Part shown: piece by piece, positions 55,338 through 63,677 of the stretch
Position numbering within the stretch: the first letter of the stretch is position 1
Layout of the letters: every line of letters begins with the position of its first letter
Assembly: GCA_016490735.1 (NCBI GenBank)
Contig: JAEMWC010000038.1
Coordinates: 1 to 64,000, forward strand
Origin: Pachyseris speciosa
Lineage: Eukaryota > Cnidaria > Anthozoa > Scleractinia > Pachyseridae
Reading direction: 5' to 3'
DNA length: 64,000 nt
Notes under the pieces: model-generated
Databases searched by the model: none
Told to the model about the DNA's origin: nothing
What the model saw: the letters and a program-made list of their open reading frames with translations, nothing else
Position numbers and translations under genes: made by a program

Positions 55338-55957
55338 TTAAACAGCACCATAAAAATTCTCTTGATTGTTTTCATCGGCTTGTCAACATAACAGAAGGAA
55401 TATGGTTTCTTGGTGGCTTCAATGTATTTCTTCTTGTCTATTCCAAGTTCTTGTGCAATCAAGTTCCTTTCTCTTGAGGATGGGAAATCATAAAGGCAGA
55501 AGTGACTGCAATTGAGTCTGATTGATTTTGGGCAGCCATAGAATGATTGTGTGAGATATATGACTGAACAGTTCTTGTGTCTCCCCTGAATGAAATAGCT
55601 GATTATTGATCTTGTTTCTTGTCAGTCACGAAATCGCTGCAAATTTGTGTCTTTTATTTGTTCAACTGGCAATATCTCTTCTTGACTGCAAACCAAGGCA
55701 GGATATCCAATGTGACTGCTTATTTCATCCATTACTTTCCGAAGATATTGATATTTGTCTTGATCTAAATTTTTTGCATAAAGATGTATCTGATCATAAT
55801 AAACCAATGGTTCCATAATCAGATGCATGAACAATGTTGTCTTTCCAGATCCAGAATTACCAGCCAATAACATTCTAAATGTATCTTTTGGCATATACGG
55901 ATACAACTGTCTGAATGAATTCTTTAAACCCTGAATATCATAATTAGGGATTTCCAT
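55338..55957 (-). pseudogene. DNA-packaging ATPase (FtsK/HerA, A32-like)
   Basis: The N-terminal half has the P-loop LLAGNSGSGKTTLFMHLI (about residues 30-47) and a long helix-rich part. The C-terminal half, in another frame, has SVIYLTQSFYGCPKSIRLNC (sensor region) and YDFPSSRERNLIAQELG. The family pumps DNA into capsids in Polintons, virophages, poxviruses and relatives. At the join (about 55610-55640) the hydrophobic strand and acidic pair of the Walker B box are not visible; only DFVTDKK remains in a third frame. So a short deletion, or a cluster of errors, lies there. Start 55957 is supported by a TCTAA motif 16 nt upstream. Confidence 0.8.
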
Positions 55958-55993
55958 ATGTAAATAGTTTAGATTAGTCTAACACAATTGTAT
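55958..55993. promoter_or_regulatory. Divergent late-type promoter, 36 bp
   Basis: Holds TCTAA on the minus strand (55973-55969), 16 nt from the ATPase ATG, and TCTAA on the plus strand (55978-55982), 16 nt from the coiled-coil ATG. The two start codons face away from each other. Confidence 0.65.
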
Positions 55994-56787
55994 ATGGATA
56001 TAGAACGAATGAAAAGGCTTCTTAAAAGTGGAATTGAAGCTGGAAATAAAACAAGAGAAGTTCGTGATGTTATCAAGACTTATGAATACAGAAAACAGGA
56101 TGCATATGATACAACATCAGAATTGCTGAAACCCTCTATTGATGTCCAGAAGAGTGTGAAAGAAAGTGTCGACAAAAAACAGGATGAAGTCATTGAACAG
56201 TTGAAAAAAATCAACAGGCTTTAACACAAGGACTTGATGATGTTATTGAAGCTAATAGAAGAGCTATTACAATGGGAACGGAACTTCCTAGAGCATTGAA
56301 GCACTGAAGAAGAGGATGGAACACCCAACATATTAGAGATCGATAACAATTTCGATAGAGATGATAGAATATATTAAAAATAACAAGCTTTTAAACCTAA
56401 CGAGTTGACTCAAGTCGCCCCAAAAACTTCTTGAAGAAAGGAGAAAGCTGCAGAAATTGCCAGAAATCTAGGAAGAAGAAAAAAAAATCAATCACTCCAG
56501 AAGAAAATGAATCTCATAAAAGAGAAATACAAACTTTGAAGAAATATAGAGAAACGATTTCAGATGTATTGAATTCTTACAAATACAAAACAGGGAAAGG
56601 AATGAGAAGGGATGCATTTTTGGGTGACATGCTTTCAAGACTACAGTTGCTTGGTGGATCTATTTCAGCCGGCAACAACAGCAAAAATGTTCAAAATGAA
56701 TTCACAAAAATATTGCATACATTGAACAGACTGGGAATCCTGAAAACCGGTGAGTTGAATAAAATAATGATGAAATATCTAATGTAA
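55994..56787 (+). pseudogene. Coiled-coil Polinton protein, unknown
   Basis: Start MDIERMKRLLKSGIEAGNKT. The first 75 residues are charged and helical (VKESVDKKQDEVIEQLKK). The frame then changes repeatedly (56215, 56310, 56370, 56430) through QALTQGLDDVIEANRR and EDGTPNILEIDNNFDRDD. A last open part (SITPEENESHKREIQTLKKY, YKTGKGMRRDAFLGDML, LGILKTGELNKIMM) ends at 56787. Position beside the ATPase and before the minor capsid gene suggests a virion or packaging role. No domain is recognised. Confidence 0.55.
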
Positions 56788-56793
56788 AAGTAT

Positions 56794-57578
56794 ATGACAG
56801 AAATTTCATTACGATTCAACAGTAAAAACAGAGACAAAATTGGTGTCAGCAAGAGTCATGATTTTGAAAAAAGATTCAATACACCTCTTAAATTAACGAA
56901 TGATTTAAAATATGAAATGGCTGTGAATGTCATCAATATGACATACAGTTGGTACAATATCAGAGATATTTTTGGGAATAATCAAATGAAATACAGCTAT
57001 GACAAAGGTGTAAACTGGGAAACAATAACATTCGTTAACGGGATGTATTCATACGACGATATCAATAGTTACATTCATGAGTATATGAGAAAAACAGCCA
57101 TGTACTGAATCCATCTGAAACAGACAAATCAAAATTCCTGTATGGTATTAACATGTATTTCGTTTTGTCAACATATCGCATTTTGATTGAACTCAATGAA
57201 AATTATCGTGTGGATCTGAGGAATCTTGATTTCAGAAAACTTATCGGTTTCGATTCAAAATTAGTTCCAGCCACAGAATATGGAACAAATCTACCTGATA
57301 TTACAAGAGGAGTAGATGAAATTTATATCAATTGTGATATGGTGATAGATAGCATTGTTGATGGAAATAGCACAAATACAATCGCAGTTATTCCAGTCAC
57401 AGATCTCGTTAGAAGTTTACCTTTCACTTACAAACCTCGTTTTCTTTCATGGAATCCTGTCTCAACACATACAATCAGCTCAATACGCTTTTATGTCACA
57501 GACTCTTCTAGAGCTCCAGTCGATTTAAATGGGATAGATTGGTATATTGAGTTATTCTTGAGAGGTGTGGAATTATAA
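56794..57578 (+). pseudogene. Minor capsid (penton-like) protein
   Basis: Begins MTEISLRFNSKNRDKIG at 56794, 16 nt after TCTAA, and has a break near 57100-57150. The N-terminal part is beta-rich (NVINMTYSWYNIRDIF). The C-terminal part has the late-strand pattern common to Polinton penton proteins (TISSIRFYVTDSSRAPVDLN, IDWYIELFLRG). It would fill the five-fold vertices as a single jelly roll. About 255 residues. Family assignment is by pattern and by its place just before the major capsid gene. Confidence 0.65.
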
Positions 57579-57591
57579 AACCTAATAGTAT

Positions 57592-57831
57592 ATGAAACGG
57601 TTTGAGTTTAAAAATATGAACAACATGGTGAAGGTATTGTGACTGATATGATCAAAACAGCTGGAAAAAAAGCAGCACAACAATTGGTGAACATGCTGGC
57701 AAAAAAGCTGGTGACAAAATCATAGAACTTTTGAAAAGAGAAAAAGTGGAAACAAGAGTGGAACTGAGAGTGTGAGCCAGACTGGTGGTTTAATCAAAAG
57801 AAAGAGAGGTCGACCACGTAAAATAAAATAA
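57592..57831 (+). pseudogene. Small basic protein with AT-hook-like tail
   Basis: Starts MKRFEFKN. A lysine/alanine-rich helical part (MIKTAGKKAAQ, AGKKAGDKIIELLKRE) ends in GGLIKRKRGRPRKIK, containing the GRP core of an AT hook and a clear nuclear-localisation-like cluster. At least two frame breaks. Between minor and major capsid genes, it may be a DNA-condensing core protein. Inference only. Confidence 0.5.
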
Positions 57832-57853
57832 CTTTTATCTAACACAATAATAT

Positions 57854-59087
57854 ATGTCAAACTATCGTGACTCAAAATATATCGAAAGATATGAAGATGT
57901 AGTGTTCGAACTAGAGACAGCACTTAATACTGTAGTAGCAAACAATGCTCATCAGAGGAAAACAGGTTACCGTTTCGTTGTTGATAACAGTGGAGAGACT
58001 ACACCATTTGACTGGTATAATGCCCGTTTTAATGTTATTTTCATTGTAAAGAAGCTTGCAGATGGAGCTGACATTGCTGCAGGAGATCGAAATGGTATTG
58101 TTAATTCAGTTCACGCTCTTATTAACACCATTAATGTAAAAATGAATGGTCTTGATGTTTATGAGTGCCGAGATGCCAACCAGCCACAAATATTAAGTCA
58201 TTGCTTGAGTATTCACAGGGTTATGCTGTAAGTCAGGGAACCAATGAGTTCTTCTATCTTGACGACAAAAGACAAGCTGATGATAGAGTTGCCCAGGTGG
58301 CTACTTATAACAAAGGTTTCGCAGCTCGTAAAGCACTGTTGAATGGTGCAGCTGGTGAAGTAAATGCAGAGATGCATTGAACAGATACGGTTTTTTCAAG
58401 AGCTTTTGGGATGAACTTATGCCTAACTCAAAAGTAGAGGTGAACCTGACTTGAGAGTGATGCCAAGCTAATAGTTCCTCGCATTGTTTTTTAATTCTAC
58501 GGGAAAGTCCTTATACATGAGCAAGTATCTTGACAACAGAAAGTGGACTTACATGAGAGAAATGGTTGAGAGAGGCAATTCAACAAGACAACAGACTGCC
58601 AATTTCCGTATTTCCACAGGAATAAACAAACCCAGGCATGTCTTTGTATTCATCATCAATGATGCAAGTGATGCATCTCAGACAGCCAATAAATTTCTCT
58701 ATAACACATTCTCAGTTGCAAATAACCAACTTTGACTGATTGTTATCTCGAAGTTGGCAACGGTAATGATTATCCGGAGGTCCATTATAAACCATCAACA
58801 GAACCAACAAGAGTATTTAGAGATGTTTTGAAATATGTTCATGCGTTAATGATTTCAGTGAAAGTACCCTTCTTAACAGGGGCAACTTCGGTACAATATT
58901 CCCTTTCATTTATTTTGATTTGACGAAACAGAAACAGGATATCAAAGATGGAATGACAAAACTGACTTTCAAATACACTTTGAGTGCTGCAACAAATGCT
59001 GATTACAGTGTGTATGCACTGGTCCTCTATGAGCAGGATATTGAGATGAGAAAGACTGATGGAAAATTAATTCTGAGATCAATGTAA
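57854..59087 (+). pseudogene. Major capsid protein (double jelly roll, Polinton type)
   Basis: The start MSNYRDSKYIERYEDVVFEL is supported by TCTAA 16 nt upstream. Recognisable blocks follow: GYRFVVDNSGETTPFDWYNA, VHALINTINVKMNGLDVYEC, SLLEYSQGYAVSQGTNEFFY, QQTANFRISTGINKPRHVFV, then IYFDLTK and the C-terminal KLTFKYTLSAATNADYSVYA, ending at 59085-59087. About 410 residues, the usual size. In invertebrate genomes such proteins are often listed as F54H12.2-like. The frame is broken five or six times between 58190 and 58930, mostly in short homopolymers, so the gene as given cannot make a full protein. Confidence 0.8.
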
Positions 59088-59154
59088 ATTAAATAATTAA
59101 ATAAATTAAATGATTGTTTTATATTAAATACAATTTAGTATAAACATATATTAT

Positions 59155-60021
59155 ATGACTACTTATCATCCTCATGGAGTAAGACTTTCAGGAAGTCAGA
59201 AGGAAAGGCTTGCAAAAGCTATACAAACAAATTCACCGGTAACATTGAGACTTGGAGTTGGAGATCTCACTGGAGGTGATCAAATGATGTTGACAAAAAC
59301 ACAGAAAAAAAAATTAGCCAAAGCACAGAGAAATGGAACAGGTGCTGATAAGATATCCAAAGCACAGATCAGAAAATCAGTCCAAGAAGGAGGCTCTCTT
59401 TGGTCCAGTCTTTTTTCACTTGGAACTAAACTTCTGCCTTATGCTGCCAGAGCTGCATCAAAAGCTATCCCAGCGTTGGCTACAGGTGCAATAAGTCAAC
59501 TTGGCAGTCTTGGTATTGACAAATTATTTGGCAGCAAGAAAGGAAGTGGACAAAAAGGTGGTTTTATGATTCCTAATAATAATCTGCCTCAATTACTGAG
59601 CTTAGGTAACTTGCTCACAAAAGGACAGCTATCACAGATAATGAGCAAATTGCAGTCTGGTGGTGATGTTGTTATCAGACCCACAAAAGCGCAGACTGGA
59701 CGGGGGATTGCGTCAATTCTTGCAAGCATTGGTATTCCTTTAGCCATAGAAGCAATTAGAAAATTAACTGGAAAAGGTTTGCATGTTGAAAGCAGCCGTC
59801 CAAGACGGTCATTACCAGTTCATGTTCCAGATTCCATTGCAAAAAATAAAAGTGTTGGGAAACATGCTATGATTCCATGGCAATCCCTCCTGTTTTTGGT
59901 ACATGGGATAACCCAATAGGCATGGGAATGAAAAAAAAAAAAGAAAACCAAAGGAAAAGGACTTCTACTGGGCAAAAACAGTCCATTCAATTCAATCCCC
60001 ATACTAGGAACCATTTTGTAA
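59155..60021 (+). pseudogene. Adenovirus protein VI-like membrane-active protein
   Basis: Starts MTTYHPHGVRLSGSQKERLA, then a basic region with GG sites, an amphipathic/hydrophobic glycine-alanine part (GGSLWSSLFSLGTKLLPYAA, AIPALATGAISQLGSLGIDK), a second hydrophobic helix (GIASILASIGIPLAIEAIRK), and after breaks near 59880 and 59940 a proline/lysine tail ending in a hydrophobic PILGTIL. The plan resembles Polinton counterparts of adenovirus pVI/pX, cleaved by the viral protease and disrupting membranes. GG-X sites may be protease targets. Confidence 0.65.
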
Positions 60022-60476
60022 ATAAACCCTTATCCAACTTTGATTTAATCAATTGGGTTAAACAACTTGGAATAAAACATTTTAGAGGAGTATTTTCAAG
60101 AGACAATCTGCCGAACCTGATGAGAAACAATGAATGTGGGATAGTCAATCTTGATTCCAAAATTGGACCTGGTACTCATTGGGTTTGTTATAGGAATTTC
60201 AAAAATGATAAATACTGTGAATACTTCGACTCTTTCGGTTTAATGATGCCAACAGAAGTACAGAAATACATGGCTGCAAGCGGTAAACAACTTGAATACT
60301 CTGGTGATGAGATACAAGAAAGGGAATCAGTATTATGTGGATATTGGTGTTTGTACTATCTTCTTGAGAGACAAAAAGGCAGATCCATTCTTAATACAAT
60401 ACATAATGCTGAATTTGATCCAACAGACACAAGAGTCAATCACAGATTCATCATAGACTACTTCAAAAATATCTAA
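60018..60476 (+). CDS. Adenain-like cysteine protease (C5/Ulp1 fold)
   Basis: Residues in order: LSNFDLINWVKQLGI and HFRGVFSRDNLP at the N-terminus, GTHWVCYR (catalytic His), CEYFDSFG (Asp) and, about residue 110, QERESVLCGYWCLYYL (Gln at -7 and catalytic Cys, spaced as in adenovirus protease). It matures capsid and core proteins in Polintons and adenoviruses. The frame is unbroken, about 152 residues to TAA 60474-60476. No ATG is visible at the expected start near 60018-60024, and the frame stays open upstream to 59877, so initiation is unclear. The stop codon lies within the TCTAA motif of the next gene. Confidence 0.85.
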   Translation, partial: VNKPLSNFDLINWVKQLGIKHFRGVFSRDNLPNLMRNNECGIVNLDSKIGPGTHWVCYRNFKNDKYCEYFDSFGLMMPTEVQKYMAASGKQLEYSGDEIQERESVLCGYWCLYYLLERQKGRSILNTIHNAEFDPTDTRVNHRFIIDYFKNI

Positions 60477-60488
60477 CTTAATGGTATA

Positions 60489-60647
60489 ATGGTAAAATCA
60501 TATTGTGTGAAACAGAAGAAGCAGACTGAGTGTGTACCAGGAAGTGAAAGATATCAAAAGACAAAAAATGGTCGAACTGTGATGAAATGTACTTGTGCTG
60601 AATGTGGAATCACAAAGACTAAATTTGTCAGAAATCGGGGAAACTGA
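60489..60647 (+). CDS. Small zinc-ribbon protein (DUF5679-like)
   Basis: 52 residues: MVKSYCVKQKKQTECVPG, then GRTVMKCTCAECG and TKFVRNRGN. The C-terminal CxCxxC knuckle is intact. The first knuckle has one of its cysteines replaced (YCVKQK). Such mini-ribbons occur in many DNA viruses and Polintons. ATG 60489 is 17 nt after TCTAA (60472). Confidence 0.65.
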   Translation: MVKSYCVKQKKQTECVPGSERYQKTKNGRTVMKCTCAECGITKTKFVRNRGN

Positions 60648-60691
60648 ATAGCCCGTCTGAAGGGGCGGGCATACTAGATTCAGCCGCAGAT

Positions 60692-61428
60692 ATGGCGCTA
60701 ACAGGATTCTTAGAACATGGAGTCCCTTATTTAGCAAAGAAAGGTGTAGAAATGGGAAGATATTATGCTTCTGAAGCAATGAGAAATCCAAAGCTGCAAA
60801 AGAAATTAATTGACAAAGGACTTTCCCTCGCAAAGCCTACAATCACAAAGGTTGGTAAAGAAGGCTTAATGCAATTGAGCACTGCTATTAGACCCAAACG
60901 CTCTGACAAGAAAAAAATGTATAAAACAGATATTGCTGGAGTTGATTATACACGTGGTGGCTCATTGCTTGGAGATATCATGTATGCAAAACCAGAAGAT
61001 ATACAAAAATGGGTAGCTAAAATCAATAAAATGGGAGGCGCGATTGATATCCATAAGGTTATTGGCAAGCTTCCTAAACCAAAAAGTGGATGGACACCCG
61101 GAAAGTATAAATACATGGGACCTTATAATCCCTCGATAAACAGTTAGAGTATGATAAAAACACAGGTGAGGTCACAAAATGGTATGTCCAACCTTACAAC
61201 AAGGTAGATGAAATAGCAGCATATCACGATATATGTTATGATATGGGAAAAAATAAAGGTGATTGTGACAAAACAATGGTCGAGTCACTTGATCTAATAC
61301 CATATGGTGAGATGCCAAAATGGGGTCAAACAGCTAGATTCTTAATTGACAAAAAACAGAAACTTGGTCTTGGTGTTTCAAAAAACGGAAAAAGCCGTCG
61401 AGTGAAGAAAACTGGCAAGAAAAACTAG
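60692..61428 (+). pseudogene. PLA2-like virion protein
   Basis: N-terminal helical region (MALTGFLEHGVPYLAKKGVE), basic cluster (RPKRSDKKKM), a linker, then KYMGPYNP and, after a single break near 61140, WYVQPYNKVDEIAAYHDICY and MGKNKGDCDKTM. GPYNP (calcium-loop-like) and the HD pair in YHDICYD (catalytic) are the parvovirus VP1 and Polinton phospholipase A2 signature used for endosome escape. The basic tail ends KNGKSRRVKKTGKKN. Its end overlaps the integrase start region. Complete apart from one break. Confidence 0.75.
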
Positions 61429-62348
61429 CTGATGAATTACATGCACCCATAAAACGAAATTTCACTCGGCGGCGTGTGATTGTAAATAAAATTGATGAAA
61501 TATGGGCAAGTGATCTAGTTGAAATGCAACAGTTCAGTAAATGGAATAAAGGTTATCGATATCTTCTTATGGTTATTGATGTCTTCAGCAAATATGGTTG
61601 GATTGTCCCATTGAAGGATAAGAAAGGTGAATCTGTCACTGAAGCATTCAAAACAATATTCAAGGAAGGCAGAAAACCACAGTATTTATGGGTCGACAAG
61701 GGAAAAGAGTTTTACAACAAACACTTGAAGGACTTGCTAGAGAAACATAGTGTACAGATGTACTCAACTGAGAATGAAGAGAAGTCATCAGTAGTTGAAA
61801 GATGGAATAGGACAATTAAATCCAAAATGTGGAAGCAGTTCACTGTTCAAGGTAATACACAGTATTTAGACATGTTACCAAAATTAGTGAAACAGTATAA
61901 TAATACCAAACATTCAAGCACAAAGATGACACCCGTTGAAGCATCTGATAAGAGGAATGAAGGAACTGTTTACTTCAATTTGTATGGTGATATGGAGCCA
62001 TTAAAACAGAAACCAAAATTTAAAATAGGTGATAAGGTCCGAATATCCAAGTATAAACGGAATGTGTTCGACAAGGGCTATACACCAAATTGGACTGAAG
62101 AAGTGTTTACAGTTGATAAAATCCAATACACTAATCCAATCACTTACAAACTAAAAGATCTCAACGATGAAGATATTGAAGGGAGTTTTTATGAAGCTGA
62201 ATTATTGAAAGCCAGACAGGATGTATTCCGTATTGATAAAGTCATTCGCAGAGACTATAAGAAAAAACAAGCATTGGTGAAGTGGAAGGGTTACAGTGAC
62301 GAATTTAACAGTTGGATACGGTTCAAGGATTTAAAAGACATATTATAA
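61388..62348 (+). CDS. Retroviral-type integrase with chromodomain
   Basis: From about 61388 the frame reads into ENWQEKLADELHAP, RRRVIVNKIDEIWA and the rve core: WASDLVEMQQF (first Asp), VDVFSKYGW-type strand, LWVDKGKEFYN (second Asp), TENEEKSSVVERWNRT (Glu). Then YNNTKHSSTKMTPVEA, an SH3-like part (FKIGDKVRISKYKRNV) and a C-terminal chromodomain (VIRRDYKKKQALVKWKGY, FNSWIRF). It inserts the element and makes the terminal duplication; the chromodomain may bias sites. Unbroken, about 300 residues. The start is uncertain: no ATG at the expected N-terminus before 61506. No TCTAA motif. Confidence 0.92.
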
Positions 62349-62359
62349 AGAGAAAATTA

Positions 62360-62440
62360 TCTAACATATATGTGAGTAGACCCTACAGTAGTACATACTG
62401 TCATTTGCTATTATGTAGCCAAGAATATTATTATTCCTGA
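62360..62440 (+). other. Late-type motif and possible broken mini-gene
   Basis: TCTAA (62360-62364) lies 10 nt before ATATATG (ATG 62370), which runs at once into TGA. In the next frame SRPYSSTYCHLLL and a stop follow. This is either a relic of a very short gene or chance. Confidence 0.2.
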
Positions 62441-62502
62441 CTATATTTAAACATAGGTCGAAAATGAATTAAAAAATAAATTATTATAATATAATATACA
62501 AA

Positions 62503-63342
62503 TGCAAAAAATATTCCTACAATAATAAAGAATTGGATGTATCAATAGATTGCTATCTTGATGATAACAATGACATTTGGTTCAGAGGAAGAGACATAGC
62601 TATTATTCTCGACTATAAAAATCCACAAAAGGCAATCAAGGATCATGTTTTATCTGATGATAGAATCTTAAGAGACCACAAAATAAGCATAAATTCACGA
62701 TGTAACAAAACGGTCCCTCGTGCTGAGGCCACTGATTCACGATGTAACAAAACGTTACCTCGTGCTGAGACCATTGAAAAAACTTTCAAATGTTTTTTTA
62801 TAAATGAATCAGGATTTTATTCACTAATACTGTCCTCTAAAAAACAGGAAGCAGCAAAATTTAAACATTGGGTTACATCTAAAGTGTTGCCATCAATCAG
62901 AAAACAGGGGTATTACAATCAGTTCAGTGACAGAAGCAATAATATGCTGATGATTGAAAGTGAAGATGATCTGCACTACAAGATTGTGTCATTCATCAGA
63001 AAGAAATATGAAGATGCATTAATGGTGGCGGGATTAGGTGAAAATCAAATAAGCCCGAACATGAGAATCAGAAGTTATAAGAAAGGATATATGGCTGGAC
63101 AATGTGATTTAATGCTGATGAATCCCACAAGAAAATACAATGCTCTTTGTCTTGAATTTAAAAGCCCAACAGGTGTGTATAAAGTGTCAGACAAACAGTC
63201 TGATATGAAGCTAATGTATGAGAAAAACAAATGCAAATACCTCATGAGCAATAGTTTCGAAGACTTGATTCATGAAATAACTAAACACTTAGAAGAAAGC
63301 AAATTATACTTATCAAGAAGGAAAGATTTAAAAGAAAATTAA
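62503..63342 (+). CDS. Bro-N protein with PD-(D/E)XK (VRR-NUC-like) nuclease domain
   Basis: The N-terminal half is a Bro-N domain: DNNDIWFRGRDIAIILDY, NPQKAIKDHV, ESGFYSLILSSKKQEAAKF, VLPSIRKQGYY. The C-terminal half shows AGQCDLMLMN, CLEFKSPTGVYKVSDKQ, a D, ExK and Q pattern of PD-(D/E)XK nucleases. Between Bro-N strands a 39-bp unit is duplicated (RCNKTVPRAEA, RCNKTLPRAET), likely a recent expansion. ATG 62503 needs one frame change near 62512; the main frame is open from about 62515 (first in-frame ATG later). A role in DNA processing or gene regulation is inferred. Confidence 0.7.
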   Translation, partial: CKKYSYNNKELDVSIDCYLDDNNDIWFRGRDIAIILDYKNPQKAIKDHVLSDDRILRDHKISINSRCNKTVPRAEATDSRCNKTLPRAETIEKTFKCFFINESGFYSLILSSKKQEAAKFKHWVTSKVLPSIRKQGYYNQFSDRSNNMLMIESEDDLHYKIVSFIRKKYEDALMVAGLGENQISPNMRIRSYKKGYMAGQCDLMLMNPTRKYNALCLEFKSPTGVYKVSDKQSDMKLMYEKNKCKYLMSNSFEDLIHEITKHLEESKLYLSRRKDLKEN

Positions 63343-63375
63343 ATTGATATAAAAATAAAAATATATAGATTATAT

Positions 63376-63573
63376 ATGGAGAATCAAAATGTCAAGAGAG
63401 GTCGGGGAAGGCCTAGAGTTCTCAGTGATGAGGAAAGAAAAAAACACAAGACTACCTATATGCTAAATAAAGAATGGTTCTGTAACATATGTAAAACAGG
63501 ACGTAACTACACAACGGCAGGGAAATCTTGTCATATTAAAACAAAAAAACATCAAAAAAATATTCTTCAATAA
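63376..63573 (+). CDS. AT-hook plus zinc-finger protein
   Basis: 65 residues: MENQNVKRGRGRPRVLSD carries an AT-hook core, and EWFCNICKTGRNYTTAGKSC with HIKTKKHQKN makes a C2H2-type finger. A small DNA-binding protein, perhaps a regulator. A TATAGAT sequence at 63364 precedes the ATG by 12 nt; the same heptamer precedes the next gene. Confidence 0.65.
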   Translation: MENQNVKRGRGRPRVLSDEERKKHKTTYMLNKEWFCNICKTGRNYTTAGKSCHIKTKKHQKNILQ

Positions 63574-63677
63574 TTACAATTCAAAAGGATCCAGTAATTG
63601 GATCAATTGAATTCTCAACCATATTTAAACGCAGACGGAAATGTTTTAAAGAAATAATAACTATAGATATATTATAA

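Noticed and set aside
59820..60014. Minus-strand frame over the protease start
   Set aside because: Antisense shadow of the protein VI-like and protease genes.
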